From contig NZ_STGH01000003.1 of the NCBI RefSeq assembly GCF_005222785.1, forward strand, positions 372,001-436,000: a stretch of DNA of 64,000 nucleotides. The letters are read 5' to 3'. The translations under genes and the position numbers were made by a program. This document shows positions 34,066-43,146 of the stretch, in pieces; the stretch's first letter is position 1, and each line of letters begins with the position of its first letter. The notes under the pieces are model-generated. The model searched no databases. It had not been told where the DNA came from and saw only the letters and a list, made by a program, of their open reading frames with translations. The stretch is from Rhodobacter sp. SY28-1. Lineage in GTDB: Bacteria > Pseudomonadota > Alphaproteobacteria > Rhodobacterales > Rhodobacteraceae.

Positions 34066-34838
34066 GAGGTGAAGAACAGTTCGGTCAGCGCATAGTTCGC
34101 GGCCAGGATCAGCACGCTTGCCGAGACCACCGCGGATTTCGTGGCCGCGCCAACCCCTTGTGCGCCGCGGGCCGAGTTCATGCCGTGATAGCAGCCCATC
34201 AGCGCCACGATGAAGCCGAAGACCGCGCCCTTCACAAGGCCGGAGCCCACGTCCCAGGTCTCCAGGAAATCGACGGTGTTCTTGATGTAGGCCGCAGAGT
34301 TGAAATCCAGACGCGTGATCCCGACCAGCCAGCCACCCATGATCCCGATGGCATCGCCCACGGCGACAAGCACCGGCATCGACAGGGTGGCGGCGACGAC
34401 GCGGGGGACAGCAAGGTATTTCAACGGGTTGGTCGAAAGGGTGACCAGCGCGTCGATCTGTTCGGTGACCTTCATCGTGCCGATCTCGGCCGCGATGGAC
34501 GACGCCACCCTTGCGGCGACCATCAGCCCGCCGAGGACCGGGCCAAGTTCCCGCGTCATGCCGATCGCGACGATGGAGGGAACGACGGATTCGGCGTTGA
34601 AACGGCTGCCTCCGGCGTAGATCTGCAAGGCCAGTGCGCCGCCGGTGAAGATCGCGGTCAGGCCGACGACGGGCAGGGAATACCAGCCGATCTGCAGGAT
34701 CGAATGGCCAAGTTCCCGCAGATAGAAGGGCGGGCGCAGGATATGGCCGAGGATCGCGCCTGCGAACAGGACCACGCGGCCGACAGCAGCGACGGATTGC
34801 AGGACCGGGCGGCCAAGCGCGCCGAGGACCGCCGTCAT
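34062..34838 (-). CDS. mlaE: MlaE-like ABC transporter permease
   Basis: 258 aa integral membrane protein of the MlaE/DUF140 family: [20 protein letters not shown] (~65), [20 protein letters not shown] (~88) and [20 protein letters not shown] (~125) are the conserved permease segments. About five or six transmembrane helices. Forms the inner-membrane channel with MlaF. Linked by ATGA overlaps to alr upstream and mlaF downstream, so the three are one translation unit. Confidence 0.92.
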   Translation of the reverse strand: MTAVLGALGRPVLQSVAAVGRVVLFAGAILGHILRPPFYLRELGHSILQIGWYSLPVVGLTAIFTGGALALQIYAGGSRFNAESVVPSIVAIGMTRELGPVLGGLMVAARVASSIAAEIGTMKVTEQIDALVTLSTNPLKYLAVPRVVAATLSMPVLVAVGDAIGIMGGWLVGITRLDFNSAAYIKNTVDFLETWDVGSGLVKGAVFGFIVALMGCYHGMNSARGAQGVGAATKSAVVSASVLILAANYALTELFFTS

Positions 34839-35884
34839 GCCGGGCGTTCCTGGTAGCGGCGGGTATAGCGCGCGCCCAGCGAGGTCAGAATCTCATAGCC
34901 GATGCTGCCCGCAATCCCGGCCAGCGCGTCGACCGACTGGTTCGGCCCCAGGATGTCCAGCGCACGCGGCACTTCCGGCAGGTCGGTGATGTCGACGGTG
35001 ATCAGGTCCATCGAGACGCGGCCGACAAGCGGGCAAGGCGTGTCGCCGTCCCAAAGCTGCGCCTTGCCGGACAGGCTGCGCAGCAGACCGTCGGCATAGC
35101 CGCCCGAGACGGTGGCGATAAGCGAGGGCCGCTCGGCCACCCAGGTGCAGCCGTAGCCCACCGCCTCACCCACCGCGACTTCGCGGGTCTGGATCACCGG
35201 GAGCGACAGCGTGACCACAGGGAGAGCCGCCTGATGCGGCAGGCCGCCATAGAGGCCGACGCCGGGGCGGGTCAGGTCGAAGTGATAGCGCGGGCCAAGA
35301 AGGATGCCGCCGGTCGCCGCCAGGCTGCGCGGCAGGCCGGTGCCGTCGGTCATCTCGTGGAACGCCTTCAGCTGGGCGGCGTTCAGCGGATGGTCAGGCT
35401 CATCGGCGCAGGCGAGGTGGCTCATGAGGAGTTCCGGCCCCGCATCGACAAGGATCGGCGCTACGGCCTGCCATTCCAGCATCTCGACGCCAAGGCGGTT
35501 CATGCCGGTATCAAGCTGCACCCCGAACGGATGGCCAGGCAGCGATTCCAGGTGCCGGGTGATCTGGTCCAGGCTGTTCAGCATCGGCGTCAGGTCGAGA
35601 TCATGGATCATCTCGGTATCGCCCGCCATGTGACCGGACAGGACCGCGATCTGCGGCCCGGGTCCCAGCGCCTGCCGGACGGCCGCGCCTTCCTCGGCCA
35701 GAGCCACGAAGAAGCGCCGCGCCCCCGCATTGGCCAGCGCCCGCACCACGCGGGTCACGCCCAGGCCATAGGCATCCGCTTTCACGACTGCCGCGGTCTG
35801 CACGCCTGGCCCGGACATCCGGTCCAGCGCGCGCCAGTTCGCGGCAATCGCGTCGAGATCAATCGTGAGGGTTCCGCTTGCCAT
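34835..35884 (-). CDS. alr: Alanine racemase
   Basis: 349 aa. Interconverts L- and D-alanine for peptidoglycan; cytosolic, PLP-dependent. PLP lysine Lys35 in [12 protein letters not shown]. The second catalytic base is expected in [12 protein letters not shown] (~235). The C-terminal beta domain includes [14 protein letters not shown]. Start at 35884, divergent from the metal ATPase; the stop overlaps mlaE by ATGA, linking cell-wall precursor and lipid-transport genes. No duplicate alr is seen here. Confidence 0.94.
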   Translation of the reverse strand: MASGTLTIDLDAIAANWRALDRMSGPGVQTAAVVKADAYGLGVTRVVRALANAGARRFFVALAEEGAAVRQALGPGPQIAVLSGHMAGDTEMIHDLDLTPMLNSLDQITRHLESLPGHPFGVQLDTGMNRLGVEMLEWQAVAPILVDAGPELLMSHLACADEPDHPLNAAQLKAFHEMTDGTGLPRSLAATGGILLGPRYHFDLTRPGVGLYGGLPHQAALPVVTLSLPVIQTREVAVGEAVGYGCTWVAERPSLIATVSGGYADGLLRSLSGKAQLWDGDTPCPLVGRVSMDLITVDITDLPEVPRALDILGPNQSVDALAGIAGSIGYEILTSLGARYTRRYQERPA

Positions 35885-35996
35885 GCGGCTGTTTCGACCG
35901 GGGCGGGACCGGGGTCAAGGGAAAACCTCGGGTCCGGCAGGCGCTTGCCCTTTCGGTCCGGCTGGGCGACGGTGCCCGCACGGGGGAGAGCGCCGC

Positions 35997-37892
35997 ATGT
36001 CTGCCGAGCATGACCACGAAGCCGAGGACGCCGACCTGTACCTGACGGTCCTGTGCTGGATCGGGCTTGGGCTTGCGACACTGGACGCCTTTCTGCAGCC
36101 CCTGCCGCAGGGCCTGGTCTGGGCCGCGCTGGGGCTTTCCTTTCTGACCGGGGGGCTCCCACCCCTGCGCACTGCGCTGGGTGAGTTATGGCATGACCAC
36201 CGGCTGGACATCGACCTTCTGATGGTGGTCGCGGCGCTGGCTGCGGCGGCGGTCGGTGCGGCGCTGGAGGGGGCCGTGCTGCTGGCGCTGTTCTCGCTGT
36301 CGCAGACGCTGGAGCATCGCTCGATGGGCAAGGCGCGGCGTGCGGTCGAGGCACTGATGCAACTGCGCCCCGAGACGGCGCTTCGCGACGGGCCGGACGG
36401 TGTGGTCGAGGTGCCGGTCCGGGATCTGGTGCCGGGGGACCGGGTGATTCTGCGCCCCGGGGCGCGGGTGCCGGTGGACGGACGCGTCGTGCTGGGCGAT
36501 GGACATCTGGACGAAAGCACGGTGACCGGGGAATCGGCGCCGGTCCGCAAGGCAATCGGCGATTCGGTGCACGAAGCGACGGTGAACCTGGACGGCATCC
36601 TTACGGTTGAAGTGGTGCGGGGTCTGGCGACCAGCACCGTGGCGCAGATGATTAAGTTGGTGACCGAGGCGCAGGCGATGAAGTCGCCCTCGGAACGGTT
36701 CTCCGACTGGTTCGGCCAGCGCTATACCGTCGCGGTGCTTGCGGGCTCGATCCTGTCCTGGTTCGCCTTTCGCTACCTGGGGCATGATCCCGGCGAGGCG
36801 CTCTATCGGGCGGCGACACTACTGGTCGCGGCCAGCCCCTGCGCCGTGGTGATCTCGGTTCCGGCCGCGATCCTGTCGGCGCTCTCGGCAGCGGCGCGGG
36901 GCGGGGTCCTGTTCAAGGGCGGGGCGGCGTTGGAGGGGTTGGCCGAGGTGCGCACCTTTGCCTTCGACAAGACGGGGACGCTGACCACGGGACAGGCTTC
37001 AGTGACGCATGTCTTGGCGCTGGAGGGGGGGGAGGATGCGTTCCTTGCGCTTGCGGCCGGGCTGGAGGCGCAGTCGGAACACCCCATCGCGGCGGCGATC
37101 CGGCGGGAGGCGGCGGAGCGTGGCCTGGCTGTGGCCGAGGTGCGGGACGTCCGGTCGCATCCCAGCGAGGGGATCATCGGGGCGGATGGCGCGGGGCCGA
37201 TCTGGGCGGGCAATGTCCGGATGCTGGAGCGAATGGGGGCGGCGATGCCGCCCGAGGTGGCGGCGCTGATCGACGGGGCCGAGACGCTGGTGCTGGTCGG
37301 GCGTGGCGCGCGGGTCATCGGGGCGGTGACCGTTGCCGATGAGCCGCGCGAGACGGCGGGCGAGGCGGTGGCTGCGCTGAAGGCAGGGGGGCGCACCGAT
37401 ATCCTGCTGATGACCGGCGACCGCGCCGCAGTCGCGGCCCGGATCGGCGCGCGGCTGGGGCTTGTGCCGGAGGAAATTCACGCCGGCCTTCTGCCGGGCG
37501 ACAAGGTGACCCTGGTCGACGCGGCGGCAAAGCGCGGCAAGGTGGCCTTCATTGGCGACGGGGTGAACGACGCGGCGGCGCTGGCGCGGGCCGATGTCGG
37601 CGTCGCGATGGGGGTCGCGGGCAGCGAAGTGGCGCTGCAAGCGGCGGACGTGGCGTTGATGGCCGAGGACCTGCGCAAGCTTGCCGCAGCGCGCCGCCTG
37701 GCCCGCCGCGCCGCCGGGGTGATCCGGCAGAACCTGACCATCGCCATCGGGGCGATGGTGGTCCTGGTCACCGGCAGCCTGTTCTTCGATCTGCCTCTGC
37801 CGCTTGCGGTCCTGGGCCACGAGGGCGGGACGCTTTTGGTGGTGCTGAACGGCCTCAGGCTGCTGGCCGACCCGATCCGCGCGCGGGCCTGA
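35997..37892 (+). CDS. P1B-4-type heavy-metal exporting ATPase
   Basis: 631 aa. The ATG at 35997 follows GGGGGAGAG; the longer frame overlaps alr. Order of P-type motifs: TGES (177-180, actuator), SPC (280-282, membrane metal site), DKTGT (324, phosphorylated Asp), GDGVND (520-525) and HEGGT (608-612). SPC plus HEGGT defines the P1B-4 subgroup, which exports Co2+, Fe2+ or Zn2+, rather than the CPC copper or CPC-type zinc pumps. No N-terminal metal-binding domain, only a His/Asp/Glu-rich start (EHDHEAEDAD). No metalloregulator is adjacent. Substrate metal inferred from motifs only. Confidence 0.9.
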   Translation: MSAEHDHEAEDADLYLTVLCWIGLGLATLDAFLQPLPQGLVWAALGLSFLTGGLPPLRTALGELWHDHRLDIDLLMVVAALAAAAVGAALEGAVLLALFSLSQTLEHRSMGKARRAVEALMQLRPETALRDGPDGVVEVPVRDLVPGDRVILRPGARVPVDGRVVLGDGHLDESTVTGESAPVRKAIGDSVHEATVNLDGILTVEVVRGLATSTVAQMIKLVTEAQAMKSPSERFSDWFGQRYTVAVLAGSILSWFAFRYLGHDPGEALYRAATLLVAASPCAVVISVPAAILSALSAAARGGVLFKGGAALEGLAEVRTFAFDKTGTLTTGQASVTHVLALEGGEDAFLALAAGLEAQSEHPIAAAIRREAAERGLAVAEVRDVRSHPSEGIIGADGAGPIWAGNVRMLERMGAAMPPEVAALIDGAETLVLVGRGARVIGAVTVADEPRETAGEAVAALKAGGRTDILLMTGDRAAVAARIGARLGLVPEEIHAGLLPGDKVTLVDAAAKRGKVAFIGDGVNDAAALARADVGVAMGVAGSEVALQAADVALMAEDLRKLAAARRLARRAAGVIRQNLTIAIGAMVVLVTGSLFFDLPLPLAVLGHEGGTLLVVLNGLRLLADPIRARA

Positions 37893-37971
37893 CCGCAGAC
37901 GGGGAACCGTCCTTGGGGGCATCGAGCCCCTGCGGACGGTGCTGGCGCGGACATCGAACCGGTGCTGCGCG

Positions 37972-38026
37972 GGGCGTCAGAACGCGGAGCCTCCGGCGAG
38001 AGTATTTTCCCATGGGCAAATGCGGG
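37972..38026. repeat. GGATATTT-type repeat, copy R5
   Basis: GGAGCCTCCGGCGAGAGTAT followed by TTTCCCATGGGCAAATG, in the 152-bp gap between the convergent metal ATPase and dnaB genes. Closest to copy R3. Confidence 0.4.
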
Positions 38027-38044
38027 GCAGGCGCGGATCGTGGG

Positions 38045-39553
38045 TCAGAAGCCCACGTCCGGCCCGCCTGACCCCTGCCAGGGTTTGGCAAGGTTGCCGA
38101 ACCGGGTGAAGCGGCCCTCGAAGGACAGTTCCACTGTGCCGATGGGGCCGTGGCGCTGCTTGCCGATGATGACTTCAGCCTTGCCATGGACCGATTCCAT
38201 CAACGCCTGCCACTGTGCCATCTTCTCCAGCTCATGATCGCCCGGCTTTTCCCGTTCGCGGTAATACTCCTCGCGGAAGACGAACATCACCACGTCGGCG
38301 TCCTGCTCGATCGACCCCGATTCCCGCAGGTCCGACAGCTGCGGGCGCTTGTCGTCGCGGCTTTCCACTGCGCGGGAGAGCTGTGACAGCGCGATGACCG
38401 GGATGTTAAGTTCCTTCGCAATCGCCTTGAGGCCTTGAGTGATTTCGGAGACTTCCTGCACCCGGTTGTCCTTGGACGAGCCCTTGAGAAGCTGCAGGTA
38501 GTCGATGATGAGGACATCGAGCCCATGCGTCCGCTTCAGTCTCCGCGCGCGCGCCGCGACCTGGGAAATCGGCAGGGCGGGCGTGTCGTCAATGTAAAGC
38601 GGGCAGGCCTCCAGCGCCTTCGCGGCCTCGACAAAGCGGCGGAACTCGGTCTCGGTCATGTCGCCGCGGCGGATCTGTTCGGAGGGCACTTCGGCGGCCT
38701 CGGACAGGATACGGGCGGCAAGCTGTTCGGCCGACATTTCAAGGCTGAAGAACCCGACGACGCCGCCTTCGACCGAGCCCTCAGCCCCGTCCGGCAGCCG
38801 CCCACGCTTGTGCGCCTTGGCGATGTTGAAGGCGATGTTGGTGGCCAGCGAGGTCTTGCCCATCGACGGGCGCCCGGCAAGGATCAGAAGGTCCGAAGGG
38901 TGCAGGCCGCCGAGTTTCTTGTCCATGTCGATGAGACCGGTCGAGATCCCGGCAAGGCCCCCATCCCGCTGATAGGCCGCGTTGGCCACGTTAACCGCAT
39001 CGGTTACCGCCTTGAGAAAGCTTTGAAATCCGCGCTCGGCGACACCCTGTTCTCCCAGCTTGTAGAGCCGCTGTTCGGCTTCGATGATCTGGTCCCTGGG
39101 TTCGCTTGCCACCTCGACCTTGGCCGCCTGTGCGGCGATGTCGCGGCCCAGCTGGATCAGTTCGCGCCGGACAGCCAGGTCATAGACCATCTGCGCATAG
39201 TCCCGCGCCGCATAGGCGGAAATCGCCGCCCCCGCCAGACGCACGAGGTAGGCTGGGCCGCCCAGTTCCTTCAGCCCGGCGTCGTCGTCGAGAAAGGCTT
39301 TCAGCGTCACCGGCGACGCCAGCGCGTTCTTCTGGATGCGTGCCGCGGCGATCTCGAAAATCCGCTGGTGGACGGGGTCGAAGAAATGCTCGGACTTCAC
39401 GACCGAGGACACCCGGTCGAAGATGTCGTTGTTGGTCAGGATCGCGCCCAGCAATTGCTGCTCGGCCTCGATGTTGTGCGGCAGGACCTCGCTGTCGGAT
39501 GCAGCCGATGCTGCGGCCGGAACCATCGGCCTCAGTGCGGTGATCTCGGTCAT
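38045..39553 (-). CDS. dnaB: Replicative DNA helicase DnaB
   Basis: 502 aa from the ATG at 39553, preceded by GGGGAAACAG. N-terminal DnaB domain (HNIEAEQQLLGAILTNND, ~20-38), linker helix, and C-terminal RecA-like helicase with Walker A AGRPSMGKTSLA (~205-216) and DVLIIDYLQLL (~325). Unwinds DNA at the fork as a hexamer. No intein is visible. About 83-105 bp upstream of its start lie two perfect DnaA boxes in inverted orientation, suggesting control by DnaA. Confidence 0.96.
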   Translation of the reverse strand: MTEITALRPMVPAAASAASDSEVLPHNIEAEQQLLGAILTNNDIFDRVSSVVKSEHFFDPVHQRIFEIAAARIQKNALASPVTLKAFLDDDAGLKELGGPAYLVRLAGAAISAYAARDYAQMVYDLAVRRELIQLGRDIAAQAAKVEVASEPRDQIIEAEQRLYKLGEQGVAERGFQSFLKAVTDAVNVANAAYQRDGGLAGISTGLIDMDKKLGGLHPSDLLILAGRPSMGKTSLATNIAFNIAKAHKRGRLPDGAEGSVEGGVVGFFSLEMSAEQLAARILSEAAEVPSEQIRRGDMTETEFRRFVEAAKALEACPLYIDDTPALPISQVAARARRLKRTHGLDVLIIDYLQLLKGSSKDNRVQEVSEITQGLKAIAKELNIPVIALSQLSRAVESRDDKRPQLSDLRESGSIEQDADVVMFVFREEYYREREKPGDHELEKMAQWQALMESVHGKAEVIIGKQRHGPIGTVELSFEGRFTRFGNLAKPWQGSGGPDVGF

Positions 39554-39635
39554 CTGTTTCCCCTGCCGGTTTTGACTGCTTTTTATCGAGAGCACCGCCT
39601 AGCATATCCGGCGGTGGAATGGATTGGGGGTAAGC

Positions 39636-39658
39636 TGTGCATAACCCGCTTATCCACA
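39636..39658. promoter_or_regulatory. Inverted pair of perfect DnaA boxes upstream of dnaB
   Basis: TTATCCACA at 39650-39658 and, on the other strand, TTATGCACA at 39636-39644 both fit TTATNCACA exactly; 5 bp (CCCGC) separate them. No AT-rich unwinding region or further boxes are nearby, so this looks like a DnaA-controlled promoter rather than an origin. Confidence 0.6.
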
Positions 39659-39702
39659 AGATTTGATCCTACCACATCTTGCCCATGCGATGAAGCGGCA
39701 AG

Positions 39703-39731
39703 CTAGGACTTGCGCGGGCGGCAGGTCCTAG
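39703..39731. repeat. Hairpin CTAGGACTTGC / GCAGGTCCTAG
   Basis: 11-bp stem with one T-G position and loop GCGGGCG, about 42 bp past the pyrE stop on minus. The AGGTCCTAG end is shared with dispersed repeat A near hutU. Possible factor-independent terminator without a T-run. Confidence 0.4.
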
Positions 39732-39772
39732 TGGATGCGATTGTTTCCCGTGCGAGTGGGTTTGTCGGGGAA

Positions 39773-40450
39773 TCAGGCTTTGCGGGCGTCCTGCCAGGCA
39801 CGGGGGGCGCGAAGGAAGCTTTCGACCTCGGTCAGCGTCTTGTCGTCAAAGACTCCCTGCGAACGGGCTTCGGTCAGGACGTCCCACCAGGTACAGAGGT
39901 GATGGAGCTTCACCCCATGTGCGCCGAGCTTCGCCTCGGTATCGGGGAAGATGCCGTAGTAGAAGATCACCGCCGTATGGCCGCAGGTGGCCCCGGTTTC
40001 GCGGATCGCGTCGACGAAGGAAAGCTTCGAGCCGCCATCCGTGGTCAGGTCCTCGACCAGAAGCACCCGCTGGCCTTCGGTCATCGCGCCTTCGATTCGG
40101 GCGTTGCGGCCATAGCCCTTGGGTTTCTTGCGGACGTAAGTCATTGGCAGGGCGAGGCGTTCGGCCACCAGTGCGGCGAAGGGGATGCCCGCCGTCTCGC
40201 CACCCGCGATGTTGTCGAAAGCCTCGAACCCGGCCTCGCGCATGACGGTTACGGCCAGGAAATCCATCAGGGTCGACCGGATGCGCGGGTAGCTGATGAG
40301 CTTGCGGCAGTCGATGTAGGTGGGGCTTGGCAGGCCCGAGGCGAGTGTGAAGGGGGTTTCCGCATTGAAGTGGACGGCCTTGATTTCCAAGAGCGCGCGC
40401 GCGGTCAGGCGGGCGATTTCCTCTTTCGGCGGGAAGGTCGAGGGGATCAT
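39773..40450 (-). CDS. pyrE: Orotate phosphoribosyltransferase
   Basis: 225 aa. Joins orotate to PRPP to give OMP in pyrimidine synthesis. PRPP-binding motif [13 protein letters not shown] (~125-137), lysine-rich loop [14 protein letters not shown] (~105) over the active site. The start has a family-typical [20 protein letters not shown]. Same strand as and just after pyrC (87-bp gap), so probably co-transcribed. Confidence 0.95.
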   Translation of the reverse strand: MIPSTFPPKEEIARLTARALLEIKAVHFNAETPFTLASGLPSPTYIDCRKLISYPRIRSTLMDFLAVTVMREAGFEAFDNIAGGETAGIPFAALVAERLALPMTYVRKKPKGYGRNARIEGAMTEGQRVLLVEDLTTDGGSKLSFVDAIRETGATCGHTAVIFYYGIFPDTEAKLGAHGVKLHHLCTWWDVLTEARSQGVFDDKTLTEVESFLRAPRAWQDARKA

Positions 40451-40537
40451 GCAGGGTCCTTTCGGGCAGGCTCGTGCGTCGCGCCTTCGGCTTCTCGTCG
40501 CGGGCTAGCGACGAGCGACAAAGTCGACGAGGAGCGG

Positions 40538-41578
40538 TCAGGTCAGAACGTGCCAGTGCACGGGAAAGCCGGGTTGGAAGACGGTGACGGGGCCAGCCCC
40601 GGAGACGATCTTGTCAGGCCAGACACAGGGTTCGGCCCGCTTTTCCAGGGCGACTGTCGCGGTGTTCACCGGCAGGCGGTAGAAGGCGGGGCCGTGCAGG
40701 GAGGTGAAGCCCTCCAGCCGGTCCAGCGCGCCCTCTTCCTCGAAGACATGCGCCAGAAGCGAAAGGGTGTTCGTCGCGGTGAAGCAGCCCGCGCAGCCGC
40801 AGGCATGTTCCTTCAGCGCGTCGACATGCGGGGCAGAATCGGTGCCAAGGAAATAGCGCGGGCTGCCCGAGGTCGCCGCCTTGCGCAGCGCCAGCCGGTG
40901 CTTTTCGCGCTTGGCGACCGGCAGGCAGTAATAGTGCGGCTTGATCCCGCCCGCGAGGATATGGTTGCGGTTGATGATCATGTGGTGCGTGGTGATCGTC
41001 GCGGCGAGGTTCTCCCCGCCGTCCGCCGCGTAGGCGACGCCTTCCTCGGTCGTGATGTGCTCCATTACGATGCGCAGCTCGGGCAGGCGGCGGCGCAAGG
41101 GGGCGAGGACCGTGTCGATGAACACCGCCTCGCGGTCGAAGATGTCGACTTCGGGATCGGTGACTTCGCCGTGAGTGCACAAGGGCAGGCCGATCCGCGC
41201 CATGGTCTCAAGGACGGCCATGACCTTCGTGAGGTCGCGCACCCCGGAATGCGAGTTCGTCGTGGCGCCGGCCGGATAGAGTTTGACCGCCTTCACCAGG
41301 CCCGAGGCGGCGGCGCGTTCGACATCGGTCGGGTCCGTGCCTTCGGTCAGGTACAGCGTCATCAGCGGCTCGAAGGTCATGCCCTGGGGCAGGGCGGCCA
41401 GGATGCGGTCGCGGTAAGCCACCGCGTCGTCCAGCGTCACCACCGGCGGCACGAGGTTCGGCATGATGATGGCGCGCGCAAAATGGCGGGCGGTTTCCGG
41501 CAGCACGGCCTGCAGCATCGCGCCATCGCGCAGGTGCAGGTGCCAGTCGTCGGGGCGGCGGATCGTCAGTGTGGTCAT
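40538..41578 (-). CDS. pyrC: Dihydroorotase (class II)
   Basis: 346 aa, class II size as in E. coli PyrC. Cyclises carbamoyl-aspartate to dihydroorotate. Zinc ligands in [12 protein letters not shown] (~11-22), the carboxylated Lys in [14 protein letters not shown] (~95-105), [20 protein letters not shown] (~135) and GTDSAPH (~245). First gene of the pyrC-pyrE pair. Confidence 0.95.
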   Translation of the reverse strand: MTTLTIRRPDDWHLHLRDGAMLQAVLPETARHFARAIIMPNLVPPVVTLDDAVAYRDRILAALPQGMTFEPLMTLYLTEGTDPTDVERAAASGLVKAVKLYPAGATTNSHSGVRDLTKVMAVLETMARIGLPLCTHGEVTDPEVDIFDREAVFIDTVLAPLRRRLPELRIVMEHITTEEGVAYAADGGENLAATITTHHMIINRNHILAGGIKPHYYCLPVAKREKHRLALRKAATSGSPRYFLGTDSAPHVDALKEHACGCAGCFTATNTLSLLAHVFEEEGALDRLEGFTSLHGPAFYRLPVNTATVALEKRAEPCVWPDKIVSGAGPVTVFQPGFPVHWHVLT

Positions 41579-41666
41579 GGCCCCGCGAGGTAGCGCAAAC
41601 CCGACCTCGTTACCAGTGGCAACGCGGCGAGGAATGTCTCAGGATCGCGGAAAAGAGGAGCCCCCG

Positions 41667-42074
41667 ATGACCCGCCGCCTGATCCGTCTTGTCGCAGCCC
41701 TTGGCCTGACCGCCGTTCCTGCCACCGCGCAAGAGATCGACTGTTCGACCGCAATGGCGCAATCCGACCTGAATCAGTGCGCCTATCAGGACTGGGAAGA
41801 GGCGGATGGACGGCTGAACACCGTCTACAAGCAGGTCGTTGCGACCTATACGCAGCTGGATGCCGACCTGCCGAAGGAACTGGGCAGCGGGGTTGCGACC
41901 CTGCGCGAGGCGCAGCGGGCCTGGATCACCTTCCGCGACAAGGCCTGCGAGGCAGAGGGCTTCGCGATGCGCGGCGGTAGTGCCGAGCCGCTTCTGGTCT
42001 ATGGCTGCATGCGTGCGCTGACCGAGGAACGCATTGGCCATCTGCAAGGGATGCTGGACGGTTACGGCGGCTAG
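41667..42074 (+). CDS. LprI-like secreted protein (DUF1311)
   Basis: 135 aa from the ATG at 41667, preceded by AAAAGAGGAG. Signal peptide MTRRLIRLVAALGLTAVPATAQ, then the DUF1311/LprI pattern: IDCSTAMAQSDLNQCAYQDW, LREAQRAWITFRDKACEAEG, and YGCMRALTEERIGHL. Four cysteines probably form two disulfides in the periplasm. Relatives inhibit lysozyme or have unknown roles. Divergent from pyrC; overlaps the convergent unknown gene by 4 bp. Confidence 0.8.
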   Translation: MTRRLIRLVAALGLTAVPATAQEIDCSTAMAQSDLNQCAYQDWEEADGRLNTVYKQVVATYTQLDADLPKELGSGVATLREAQRAWITFRDKACEAEGFAMRGGSAEPLLVYGCMRALTEERIGHLQGMLDGYGG

Positions 42075-42964
42075 ACCGTCTCGCCCGTCAGCTCTGCCAG
42101 CCTCCGGGCAAAGCGGGGCGCGTTCAGACGGGCGGTGACCGACCGGCAGATCTTGATCTCGCGCTTGGGGTGCCCCGACAGCCGCGCCGCCGCCAGGACC
42201 GCACGCAGATAGCTGCCATTCGACCGCCGCGCGCGCCAGAGCCAGGAGAACCGCTCCTCGCTCATCTTGCCTTCCATCGCGGCCTCGATGATCCGGTCCA
42301 GCACCTTCATCTCGCGCAACGTGTCTTCGGTGCCTTCGGCAGTGTAGCGGGCGTTCAGGGGCGTGACCCAGGGCCGCTGGAACAGCGCGGCATGCATCGC
42401 ATCGGGCTGGTGCAGCGGGTCATGGATCAGCCAGACGCGACTGGCGCTTTCCGTCATGTCCGGCGCATAGCCATAGCGGCCGCGGAAGTTGATCCGCCGC
42501 GCGATCCGGTGGCGTTCGTCCCAGCCAGCGAGCGCAGGGTCCAGCGTCGCGCGTGGGGCGATCAGCACCAGTTCGGCCTGCGGCGCGGTGATCGAATAGG
42601 CCGCGGCCGCATAGCCCGCAGGCCCCGCGCCATAGAAGACCACGCGGTCGAAATCCTCCAGGAACCCGTCATCGGCCAGCCGGTCGAAATAGCGAAACAC
42701 CGCCGGGTCGCGCCACCAGGTCTCGCCCTCGGCGAGGATCGTCAGGATCGACCAGCCCCGCGCCTTGGCGAGCGCGTAGTGCTCGGGCAGCTTGTCCTCA
42801 CGCTCCCGCAGGGTGGCCGCATCCTCGAAGGTGACCAGAAGCTCCGGCCGCTCCTCGGCAAAGAACGCATAGTGCTTCTGCCCCAAAGGCAGAAAGTCGC
42901 CGTCGCCTTCGGCGATTGCCAGCATCGGCTGCTGCCAGTCGGGGCTGTAAGACGGATCGGACAT
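42071..42964 (-). CDS. Conserved hypothetical protein
   Basis: 297 aa, no family firmly recognised. The middle FDRVVFYGAGPAGYAAAAYS (~105-124) is a glycine-rich turn that resembles an alpha/beta-hydrolase nucleophile elbow or a Rossmann loop, followed by VLIAPRATLDPALAGWDERH. The C-terminal RRSNGSYLRAVLAAARLSGH is helical and basic. I recall similar proteins being labelled phosphoadenosine phosphosulfate reductase in this family, but no PP-loop SGGxDS motif is visible, so that label looks doubtful. Possibly linked to the GT2 gene upstream (182-bp gap). Confidence 0.55.
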   Translation of the reverse strand: MSDPSYSPDWQQPMLAIAEGDGDFLPLGQKHYAFFAEERPELLVTFEDAATLREREDKLPEHYALAKARGWSILTILAEGETWWRDPAVFRYFDRLADDGFLEDFDRVVFYGAGPAGYAAAAYSITAPQAELVLIAPRATLDPALAGWDERHRIARRINFRGRYGYAPDMTESASRVWLIHDPLHQPDAMHAALFQRPWVTPLNARYTAEGTEDTLREMKVLDRIIEAAMEGKMSEERFSWLWRARRSNGSYLRAVLAAARLSGHPKREIKICRSVTARLNAPRFARRLAELTGETV

Positions 42965-43146
42965 GGTTTGCGTTCAGTTTTCAGCAGTTGCGGGCGATGG
43001 ACTTCGCCTTTGCTCGACCTTGGCGAGAGATTTTGGCCGCGACAAGGCCTTGTGGTGGTATCGGATTGTTTCCTTGTGGCCGGGCCGCCATTATTCGCAA
43101 GGTCGTGAACAATCGACAACCGGGGGATGATCGGTCTGCGAACCGC

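Noticed and set aside
35997-37892. Copper (CopA) or zinc/cadmium (ZntA) ATPase
   Set aside because: Membrane motif is SPC with HEGGT, not CPC, and there is no N-terminal CxxC domain.
39636-39658. Chromosomal or plasmid replication origin
   Set aside because: Only two DnaA boxes, no AT-rich unwinding region, no repeats or rep gene; better read as a dnaB promoter site.
42071-42964. Phosphoadenosine phosphosulfate reductase
   Set aside because: No PP-loop or Fe-S cysteine motif; the true APS reductase is at 56 kb.
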